Made by a program: the position numbers and the translations under genes. From Xenococcaceae cyanobacterium MO_188.B32 (GTDB taxonomy: Bacteria > Cyanobacteriota > Cyanobacteriia > Cyanobacteriales > Xenococcaceae), in contig JASJDJ010000047.1 in NCBI GenBank assembly GCA_030065635.1, positions 1-43,578 on the forward strand: a stretch of DNA of 43,578 nucleotides, written 5' to 3'. The notes under the pieces are model-generated. The model ran no database searches. It saw only the letters and a program-made list of their open reading frames with translations, and was not told the DNA's origin. This document shows, piece after piece, positions 7,309-14,369 of this stretch (positions within the stretch are counted from its first letter, which is position 1; the number at the start of each line of letters is the position of its first letter).

Positions 7309-8628
7309 CAGGGTAAGCGCAAGAAAAAAAGAGCCATAATATGTTAAGAGACGACCACACTGGCAAGCACTTTCATCATGTAGTTTGAGTTCATCGCCGC
7401 AAAGAGAGGACTTTTGACCGATACTGCGTGGCGATGAGGTTTCCTGATTCAAGGCACTGATAGCTAGTCGCCGCAGGAGGGTGAAATTTTCAGGAGCGTG
7501 ACCTCGGTGAATGCGCTTCGCACCAAAGGTCACATCCAGAACCCAATGAAGTTGATTCTCAATGCCCCAATGACATCGAATTGCTCGACCAAGGCGTTGT
7601 GCATTACAAGGCAGGGAAGTCAAAAAAAACTGGGTTTCTTCAGTTACCTGATTCCAGAGATAGCGTCGGCGATAGACCATAACCACCGATTGCAATCCCG
7701 CCCACTGTGACTCCTTATATAATCCGCCCAGCTGAGGGGCAGGCATGACCCAAACCTTACGCATCTCCCGTCGATGATGGCCTGCTTCAACCCGCTGGTC
7801 ATAGTCAAATTCAAGCCCCTCGAAGTTGGTCTCGATAGCCTGCTCAAAGGTCTCTTTAACCTGCTGATAGAGAGTAGGATGGTTCGCTTTGAGGCACAGA
7901 ACATAGTCAGCTCCTTGGGAGATAATCTGAGTGGCAATCTTAGTTTGCGTGCCCATGGCATCAATGGTGATAATACAGCCACTAAGATCGAGCAATTCGA
8001 GTAACGCTCTTGATCGCCTCGATCTCATTGCTCTTACTGTCTACCTTCATCTGCCCCAGCATCAAACGATGGGTGCTGGCCCAAGCACTCACCACATGTA
8101 AGGCGGATTGATTCGCGGCTCGGTCAGAAGAGCCGCGCATGGTATAACCCATCAATCGGAATCACTTGCCCCCCAGTGTCTTTGACTATCTCCTTGACCC
8201 ACCGCTGGAAGCACCGCTCTCCAGGCATCGGGTTCAATTTGGGCAAAGACACGACGATAGCAATCCGCGTGGGGAATTCCCCATGGTAGCTCGAGAAATG
8301 TCTTCAGCCATTGAGCATGCCCTTCGGCATACAGTTCAATGTCGTCCCATCCTCTGGCCCCGCCAATGGTGGCGCTTGATGGCAATCATGACCACACTCA
8401 AGAAGGGGTGAAGCCGACATGAATGCCCCCCCAGGATCGTCTAAGTCTTCAAAGTAGGATAACCATTTTGATTGAATCTCTTGAGCCTCAACTGCTAGAG
8501 CAGTAGGGCGAGTAGGACGTTGATTCTTGGTTGAAACAGATGCAAACCCTTTAGACATGGCAGAAGAGGTAAAATAGCGTTTTCTTCCCTTACCATATCA
8601 GGGTCAAGTTTTTCTTGCGCTGCCCCTG
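7309..8628 (-). mobile_element. ISAs1-family insertion sequence, degraded
   Basis: The element is bounded by inverted repeats CAGGGTAAGCGCAAGAAAAA (7309-7328) and the reverse complement of CAGGGGCAGCGCAAGAAAAA (8609-8628), which match the CAGGG terminus typical of ISAs1. It is about 1.3 kb, the family's usual size, and holds one broken transposase gene on the minus strand. I see no 8-10 bp target duplication (left flank CACTTATTGC, right flank ACGATAACTC), which suggests that flanking DNA was lost or rearranged after insertion. Confidence 0.8.
7344..8558 (-). pseudogene. ISAs1-family transposase, multiple frameshifts
   Basis: The reading order on the minus strand is MSKGFASVSTKNQRPT (start at 8558), then after a frameshift near 8350 ARGWDDIELYAEGHAQWLKTFLELPWGIPHADCYRRVF. 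After another shift the catalytic DDE part follows (ALLELLDLSGCIITIDAMGTQTKIA, VRRHWGIEN-like CHWGIENQLHWVLDVTF). The normal C-terminus (AMNSNYMMKVLA) is again in another frame and stops at 7344-7346. ISAs1 transposases are intact DDE enzymes of about 370-380 residues; here at least three frames are needed, so the gene is dead. Confidence 0.8.
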
Positions 8629-8885
8629 ACGATAACTCTCTTGATGTAATCAAAGCTCGTCGTAGTTCTACAGCAGTTGCTAAAGATAGAAAGAAGCGGA
8701 ATCTAGAAAATTTCCCAGTTCATAGCTTTCGCACATTAATCGAAGATTTAGGAACGATTTGCTTGAATACAGTGGAGTGTAAATTGAAGGGTGGAAAATA
8801 TGTTTTTCCCAAGATAACTCGACCAACTGCACTGCAACAAAAGGCATTAGATTTGTTAAATATTTCTCTATTTTGTACCCAGTAA
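8629..8885 (+). pseudogene. IS1634/IS4-like transposase C-terminal fragment
   Basis: The open frame runs without a start from the ISAs1 right end to TAA 8883-8885. Its product reads RRKN-type basic residues, then VHSFRTLIEDLGTICLNTVE and a terminal KITRPTALQQKALDLLNI. This resembles the C-terminus of IS1634-family transposases, with VHS..LL.DL.T...N and PT.LQQKAL.LL. The 5' part is missing and was presumably removed when ISAs1 arrived or by a later deletion. Confidence 0.6.
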
Positions 8886-8898
8886 AAGGCTTGAGTAA

Positions 8899-9096
8899 AT
8901 TCAGCTTATCTCTGATACAGCATACGTTATAGCGTTTTGTCAAAGGGGAAGTTCAGTTATACTGACAGGGTCAGCTAGGCGTGTGGCAACGATATGGACT
9001 TTGTGTAGCAAATGGACAATTTTGACTTCTGCTTTTGGAGCGACAAAACATGCTATTGTCGAAAGTTGTGCCAATCTAATTGAGAAGCGTGTCTGA
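8899..9096 (+). pseudogene. 5'-truncated gene remnant upstream of hydrolase, coupled by overlap
   Basis: The frame opens after TAA 8896-8898, reads IQLISDTAYVIAFCQRGSSV then ILTGSARRVATIWTLCSKWT, ends FGATKHAIVESCANLIEKRV, and stops at 9094-9096. The composition looks coding. The pattern of a hydrophobic strand followed by G.ARRV..I..L.......FGAT..A recalls the end of a STAS (anti-sigma antagonist) domain, but this is a weak resemblance. Its stop overlaps the GTG start of the hydrolase by eight bases (GTGTCTGA), so the two were an operon. The N-terminal part is missing, presumably lost with the insertion upstream. Confidence 0.45.
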
Positions 9097-11137
9097 CGAA
9101 AAAAATATAGGAATTTTGGTTGTTCATGGTATTGGAGATCAAAAACAGTTTGATTGCTTGAAAGGAGCCGCTCAAAGCATCGTCGATTACTTACAATCAG
9201 AAATAAATAGTGGTTATGTTGAGGTATCCCTTGATATTAACCGTGCTACAACAGGTACATTTCAATCACTTCATCCACCATGGCAAGATGGAAAAGAAGC
9301 TCCCATCAATCTTCGTATTAAACCGACTGGCCGCGACAGTGAAATCTATAACTTACATTTTAGAGAGGTTTGGTGGGCAGATCTTGACCGACCTCAAAAC
9401 TTCTTCAAGTTCCTTGAATTTTGGTTTTGGGGATTGGGTCTTTGGGCAATTCCTGCCCAAGATCATAATCTCCCTATTCTGAATGACCCTGAAAATGATC
9501 TAAATGATTTATCTTGGGATGAAAATCAAGGAGATAGAAACTACAAAAAAATAATATCTCGATTGTTGGCTCGCCTTGAGTATGCTTTGATAGGTTTATT
9601 TCTCATAATATGTCAACCAATCCTTTTTGTTCTCAAAACAGTCCTTCGCTTATTGGATTGGGATGTTCCACTGACCATTATTGCTGATTATGTAGGCAAA
9701 CTTCGGCTCTACCAACGCCCTGCCAATTCTGGACAAGACTTGATTGAAGATTTTGGTAATCCACCTCGCTTTTCCATCCAGCGTCGTATGATTAATGCAC
9801 TAGTTAGAATGGCTATCTCTGACTATGACCGCTGGTACGTTTGGTCTCATAGTCTTGGTTCCATAGTTGCTTACAACGCTTTTTCTATGCCAGAAGCGAC
9901 TCTTTCCCACTATGTCTCTCGTTCTATGTGGGAAGAGATTGAGGAATGGGACTTTAAACAACTATTGATTGTTAACCTATATGTTCTTCTTATAAGGAAT
10001 GGGTTATACCAATTCGGCTCGCTACTTCTGCGGCAAGACCAAAGACTTTATCAGGACGACCCTTTTCACAAAAAGTTATTACGTGATCTCGACACAAACG
10101 AATCCAACACTGGAAGACCAAAACCCTATCGTCCCGTTTGGCAGACAAAAAAAATTTCCCGAAAATCTCTCTTTGCAAAATGTGAAGGACTTCTTACTTA
10201 TGGTTCCCCCTTCTGGCGAATCGCCGATCTATGGCCGGATTTAGTAAAGCGAAACACAGAAGCTGACTTTCAACTTAACTTCAACTGGTATAACGTCATT
10301 GACCCTAGTGATCCAGTAGCTACTAGAATAAAAGAGCTATTTTCTGGACACTCGCACTCGCAGTTTAATACCACAACCCATAAATCTCTTTACCCTGAGG
10401 ATGTATTCCATCGAACACCACTAAGTTTTCTTTTTGCACATCTCTCCTATCTATCAAGCTCAAAAAAGGACTCCCTAATTAGTCAACTTTGGCGTTGGGT
10501 TTCTGAAGACAAAAAAATTTCTCAAAATAATGACAACTTATATGGAGGCTCACCTTTAAGGTACTTTTGGCAGCACTTACAAGAAAATACAAATACATTT
10601 AAAAAATTCTATCTTCTTTATCACCAGGTTTGGCGCTATATCTGGTGGTTTGTTTTAATAATTGTGTCTTACCTTGTTCTCGATTTAATATGGGTAGTAT
10701 TAACTCCCATATTTCAAGATATATCTACATTCCTCACTTCAATTCCAGACATTTTAAGGAACCATTTCTTTAATGACTATTCAGATTCTTTGATTTCAAA
10801 GTTAGCAAGCTGTCTAATGCATTTAGGAGATAACTATGATTCGGTAATGCAAGGTGATTTAGGAGATAACTATGATTTTGTAATTGAAAAAATCGGTAAT
10901 TTAATATTTAATATAACAAATATTATCTCAAAAATATTACCCAATCCCTACCTATTTTTAATCTGTCTAGGGTTGTTGATAATTTCAGGTTTGATTCTTA
11001 GCATTCGTGGAAATCCTATCAAATCTTATCTGCTGGAATATTTACAAGACAATCCTAATGAGCCATTTAGTCCAGAACAATTAAGGGAAGATGTATTCCC
11101 AAATATCAGACTAGTAACTATTACTAAGCTATTGTAG
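9089..11137 (+). CDS. Alpha/beta-hydrolase membrane protein ending at an in-frame TAG
   Basis: 682 residues from GTG 9089, chosen because it overlaps the upstream frame in GTGTCTGA. The oxyanion motif NIGILVVHGIGDQ is at residues 5-17. The nucleophile elbow WSHSLGSIVAYNAF is at about 249-262 (serine in SHSLG), the acid region TYGSPFWRIADLW then NVIDPSDPVATR at about 367-412, and a histidine candidate is in THKSLYPEDVFHR. Membrane spans are likely at about 164-188 (ALIGLFLIICQPILF), 520-543 (WWFVLIIVSYLVLDLIWVVL) and 618-640 (LFLICLGLLIISGLIL). It ends in a half winged helix (EPFSPEQLREDVFPNIRLVTITKLL) cut by TAG. It is a lipase/esterase-like enzyme at the membrane, and its substrate is unknown. 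The coding frame resumes directly after TAG. Confidence 0.7.
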   Translation: MSDEKNIGILVVHGIGDQKQFDCLKGAAQSIVDYLQSEINSGYVEVSLDINRATTGTFQSLHPPWQDGKEAPINLRIKPTGRDSEIYNLHFREVWWADLDRPQNFFKFLEFWFWGLGLWAIPAQDHNLPILNDPENDLNDLSWDENQGDRNYKKIISRLLARLEYALIGLFLIICQPILFVLKTVLRLLDWDVPLTIIADYVGKLRLYQRPANSGQDLIEDFGNPPRFSIQRRMINALVRMAISDYDRWYVWSHSLGSIVAYNAFSMPEATLSHYVSRSMWEEIEEWDFKQLLIVNLYVLLIRNGLYQFGSLLLRQDQRLYQDDPFHKKLLRDLDTNESNTGRPKPYRPVWQTKKISRKSLFAKCEGLLTYGSPFWRIADLWPDLVKRNTEADFQLNFNWYNVIDPSDPVATRIKELFSGHSHSQFNTTTHKSLYPEDVFHRTPLSFLFAHLSYLSSSKKDSLISQLWRWVSEDKKISQNNDNLYGGSPLRYFWQHLQENTNTFKKFYLLYHQVWRYIWWFVLIIVSYLVLDLIWVVLTPIFQDISTFLTSIPDILRNHFFNDYSDSLISKLASCLMHLGDNYDSVMQGDLGDNYDFVIEKIGNLIFNITNIISKILPNPYLFLICLGLLIISGLILSIRGNPIKSYLLEYLQDNPNEPFSPEQLREDVFPNIRLVTITKLL

Positions 11138-11602
11138 AAATTAGTTAAGGATGACAAGATTTTTAAAAATGAATCGAGCGGTAGATACTACTTCCCATAC
11201 TATACTTTTAAAATTAAGAAACTAGAAACTTGGAGAAAAGTTACTTCAATTCTTGAGCAGGAAAACCAGAATAAGATTCAAACTATCTATGATTTAATCC
11301 GTCATATTATCGACCAGCTAAAATTTAATCCCAAAGAAGAGATTGATAGAAAGATTAAACTTGAAAATATTATCAATAGCAACATTAATTTTGGAAATTA
11401 TGACTTTTTTTTATTGGATGAGATTAATAAAATAGTCATATATGAAAATATTGATGGACAGATTATACTTAAAAAGATTATCAATATCGACATTAATTTT
11501 GAAAATTATTACTGTCTTTTAATTGATAAGATTAAGCAAATAGTCATATATAAAGTTGATGATGAAAATCATCTTATTGAAATTGATTTTAGTATCTTTT
11601 GA
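11138..11602 (+). pseudogene. In-frame continuation of the hydrolase gene past an amber codon
   Basis: In the same frame as 9089-11137, directly after TAG (11135-11137), the translation continues KLVKDDKIFKNESSGRYYF, which completes the winged-helix domain (second half of the recognition helix, then the beta-hairpin wing). It then runs open for 154 codons to TGA at 11600-11602. The tail holds two degenerate 36-residue repeats, INFGNYDFFLLDEINKIVIY and INFENYYCLLIDKIKQIVIY. A full gene of about 837 codons therefore appears split by one nonsense codon, either a young pseudogene or read-through. No independent start is needed; an ATG at 11414 is internal. Confidence 0.7.
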
Positions 11603-11665
11603 AGATTAAGTTAATAAAAGCTGAAAGTCAAGATTGACTGAGATGCCCTAGAGGTGATCCTAACC

Positions 11666-12826
11666 CTAACCTCCAGCATTTCTAATCCGTTTAATTATTA
11701 ACCTACTAAGTTTATCCCTTTCTTCCTCACTTGGATAATCACTTGGGTAATCACTGGATTGAAAAACGATGTTGAGCTTTTTTTCTAATTTTTTGACAAA
11801 TTCTTGCTGCTGTTCTAGTGTAGAAAATTCTCCTCTATTTTTAGCATGCTCAAATTCATAGGCAAACTCAGCAAACTTTCTCATAGAGATGGAACCAACC
11901 TTTGCAGACTCCAGTAATTTACTTGTCTTTTCAATGAATTCTGCCTCTTGTTTTTTGATGAATTCAGGATTTGAAATAGCATCAGCAGCTATACCAGCAA
12001 GTTCCTCAATATACTGTTGCTCCTCCTCAGGAAATTCATGATGTCGTCGGTAGTAAATAAACATAACACCGACAGTTTTTTCTTCAGTATCTTTGTTGAT
12101 CTTGAGAAGGATGCCTGCGGCAGATTTGATACGCTCAGACTTTACAAAAGAGTAGTTCTGTACTTGTTCACCACTACCTACAAAAGATAAATTGCGAAAT
12201 ATTGAATTTGAATTTTGATCTGTTTTTGAATCGTAAACATTTTTATTCTCATTGATGAGGGACAAACAAATCTTACTAATTTCGTTTTCATTTACTTGGT
12301 ATTTGTGTTTCAGTTTTCCAGCAATAGCTCGTTCATCAACAGATACTTTTTGAGAGTCGTCAGTATCATTACATCCGTAAATTGTCACAATATCTGCTGC
12401 TACAATATTTAATATATTCCCAGCGACTCGATCGTATAATACGTCGTATTTGTGCTCACGAAGGGTGACCTCAAGAAGAGTTTTAAACGTTTGCCGTGTC
12501 TTCTCTTGTAACTCCTTATTTGGATAAATAACTTTTTGCTTTTTTAGCAATTGATTAATGTCTTTTGCCTTATTGCCCACATATGTGATGAGATTTATTG
12601 CTTGTTCATCCTTAATCGGCTCTGTACGATTCTTATAGCCAACTTCTACCGTACCAACAGCTCTCAAATTCAGCTTGTCAACTTGAATAATTGTATGCTG
12701 ACCATTATCTCTGGGTTTGCGGTTGTTAAGGTCTTCAAACCATTTTTCATGAACATCCCTCTTAAGAACTTGTGGTTGTAAATTATTAAACCAATCACTA
12801 TTCGGTTGTCCATCTTTAGTTAGCAA
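11666..12826 (-). CDS. GAF-domain protein, 5' end truncated at tnpB junction
   Basis: 386 residues from TTG 12826. The same frame is open upstream to 12898 and encodes coding-like KEEEFGHSSIVRIFTPI, so the TTG is probably not the original start; no ATG/GTG precedes it before the tnpB junction. The GAF domain spans residues about 118-285: helix KTLLEVTLREHKYDVLYDRVAGN, core strand AADIVTIYGC, loop RNLSFVGSG, and helix AAGILLKIN...VGVMFIYYRRHHEFPEEEQQYIEELAGIAADAI. A coiled coil and helical tail follow (295-386). GAF domains bind small ligands or mediate dimerisation. It converges on the hydrolase gene (gap 63 bp). The partner and ligand are unknown. Confidence 0.65.
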   Translation of the reverse strand: MLTKDGQPNSDWFNNLQPQVLKRDVHEKWFEDLNNRKPRDNGQHTIIQVDKLNLRAVGTVEVGYKNRTEPIKDEQAINLITYVGNKAKDINQLLKKQKVIYPNKELQEKTRQTFKTLLEVTLREHKYDVLYDRVAGNILNIVAADIVTIYGCNDTDDSQKVSVDERAIAGKLKHKYQVNENEISKICLSLINENKNVYDSKTDQNSNSIFRNLSFVGSGEQVQNYSFVKSERIKSAAGILLKINKDTEEKTVGVMFIYYRRHHEFPEEEQQYIEELAGIAADAISNPEFIKKQEAEFIEKTSKLLESAKVGSISMRKFAEFAYEFEHAKNRGEFSTLEQQQEFVKKLEKKLNIVFQSSDYPSDYPSEEERDKLSRLIIKRIRNAGG

Positions 12827-12898
12827 GATAGGGGTAAAGATACGAACTATAGAACTATGTCCAAACTCTTCCTCTTTGTAAATCCCGCTATCAAATCG

Positions 12899-13582
12899 CT
12901 AGATATAGGAGTTGATAATTTAGCAGCTTTAACCTCAAACCTCAAAGGATTCAAACCGATATTGGTTAACGGAAGACCGCTAAAAAGTCTCAATCAGTTC
13001 TACAATAAAACCAAAGCCAAACTTCAGTCTCAGCTTAGAGGGGAAAAACAAACTTCTAAGCAAATTCAAAAGTTAACTGCTAAACGTAATAATCGAGTAG
13101 ATAGTTATCTTCATCAAGCATCTAGGTGGATAATTAATCATCTAGACCAACATGGTATTGGTAAGTTAATTATTGGTAAAAATCCCCTCTGGAAACAAGA
13201 TGTAAATAACGGCAGAGTTCATAATCAAGCTATGGTCAGTATCCCTCATGCTCGATTTATAGAAATGCTAATTTATAAAGGAGCTCTGTATGGAATTGAA
13301 GTCATCACTAGAGAAGAAAGTTATACATCTCGTGCTAGTTTTTTGAACCTCGATTTTATCCCTAATTATGGTGATGATGAAGCTAAAAAAATTAAGTTTA
13401 GTGGTTATCGTGAAACTAGGGGAATGTACAAAATTAAGAACCAGAAAACTAGAATAAACGCAGACATAAACGCCAGTTATAACATCATGCGAAAAGTAAT
13501 CCCAACAGTCTTTGACGGAGGGATAGAGGGCGTTGTAGTTCGTCCCACCAGAGTTACTCCTGGTAGAGTTAAAAATACTTAG
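12899..13582 (+). pseudogene. tnpB: 5'-truncated IS200/IS605-type tnpB
   Basis: The TnpB sequence starts abruptly at DIGVDNLAALTSNLKGF (RuvC-I aspartate). It continues GRPLKSLNQFYNKTKAKLQSQL, the RuvC-II region EVITREESYTS (glutamate) and the RuvC-III NADINASYNIMRK (aspartate), and ends GIEGVVVRPTRVTPG. The N-terminal wedge/REC half of a roughly 400-residue nuclease is absent. The apparent first codons (12857-12898, MSKLFLF...) are antisense to the GAF gene and not TnpB-like, so the element boundary is at about 12898. No tnpA accompanies it. It is non-autonomous and probably inactive. Confidence 0.75.
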
Positions 13583-13629
13583 TGTAAGATTTGACTATAT
13601 TTTTAATAACTATATGGATATATTAAACA

Positions 13630-13806
13630 ATGGACAACTTTAAAGCAGAACTAAAGAAACTAATTCGATCGCAGCAACCTAAATTTTTCGCTGAATTAAG
13701 TGATGCTAGTCGAGGTTATGGTTATGTTCGCATTGAGAAAAAAGGGCAGTCGATCGACGTGCCGATCTTGAATCAAATTACTACTAATTCTTCGATTTCG
13801 CTTTGA
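13630..13806 (+). CDS. 58-residue hypothetical protein at start of virion operon
   Basis: Starts at ATG 13630: MDNFKAELKKLIRSQQPKFF, then ELSDASRGYGYVRIEKKGQSIDVPILNQIT, and stops at 13804-13806. A basic amphipathic helix is followed by a small beta-hairpin (YGYVRIEKKGQSIDVPI). The function is unknown. It is the first rightward gene after the mobile-element zone and 40 bp ahead of the next gene, so it probably belongs to the structural operon. Confidence 0.5.
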   Translation: MDNFKAELKKLIRSQQPKFFAELSDASRGYGYVRIEKKGQSIDVPILNQITTNSSISL

Positions 13807-13846
13807 GTTTTTGATAGTAAACAAAAAATTTATTTTAAAAAATAAT

Positions 13847-14206
13847 ATGAAAAAACTAAACACTGAAAACGGATTTGAAGAATATCTAGTATCCGAAAAC
13901 GAACTATATGCTGAAATCGAAGAATATATTAGTCTGTTGCCAGCCTGGTTCACTCGAAGAATGCTCACGGACAGTTGGAACTTCGGCTTGTTACTGATTA
14001 CGGGAGACATTCTTGCTATCGAAAACATAGATAGCATCGAGCAAGATGCTAGTGGTAATCTTTGGCTAGACGCTACTTTACAAGAAGAGTTAGGCTACAA
14101 AGACAATATCTTTGGGCATACAATCTTGCTTGCTCCGACCTCAAGAGTTTCAGTTTCCATTAATTCGTCTCATGTCGTAGCTGCATTTGAGTTGGCAGAT
14201 ACTTAA
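13847..14206 (+). CDS. Hypothetical protein upstream of fibre genes
   Basis: 119 residues from the ATG at 13847 (KKLNTENGFEEYLVSENELY); the frame is open to 13811 but the upstream start has no support. It is an acidic globular protein with EIEEYISLLPAWFTRRML, a beta-rich centre (NFGLLLITGDILAIENIDSIEQDASGNLWLDATLQEELGY) and a final strand (RVSVSINSSHVVAAFELADT). It is not recognised. It is followed by a likely intrinsic terminator, so it may form a short unit with the 58-residue gene. Possibly a virion accessory or connector protein by position only. Confidence 0.6.
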   Translation: MKKLNTENGFEEYLVSENELYAEIEEYISLLPAWFTRRMLTDSWNFGLLLITGDILAIENIDSIEQDASGNLWLDATLQEELGYKDNIFGHTILLAPTSRVSVSINSSHVVAAFELADT

Positions 14207-14288
14207 TTGATTGGCTCGATCGATGTTAACCTTGAAGCAACTAACGCCGATCGATCGAAAAATTTTTTTTCTTATTACCATTTTTAAG

Positions 14289-14311
14289 GAGCAGTCACGC
14301 TCTTTTTTTTT
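14289..14311 (+). terminator. Short intrinsic terminator
   Basis: GAGC (14289-14292) pairs with GCTC (14299-14302) around AGTCAC and is followed directly by nine T residues. The stem is short, but the T-run and position, after the 119-residue gene and 59 bp before the next start, fit a rho-independent terminator. Upstream, 14207-14288 also contains a CGATCGATCG block and an eight-T run. Confidence 0.55.
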
Positions 14312-14369
14312 GCTCAAAATCATGGTTTATATTGGTGATTAGTAATTACTTGCTACTTACAACTTAACT

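Noticed and set aside
11414-11602. Independent 62-residue gene
   Set aside because: It is in the frame of the hydrolase continuation, with coding signal extending well upstream of its ATG; better explained as the tail of the split gene.
12857-12898. Start of the tnpB reading frame at ATG 12857
   Set aside because: Residues before DIGVDN do not resemble TnpB and are the exact antisense of the GAF frame, so the ATG is fortuitous.
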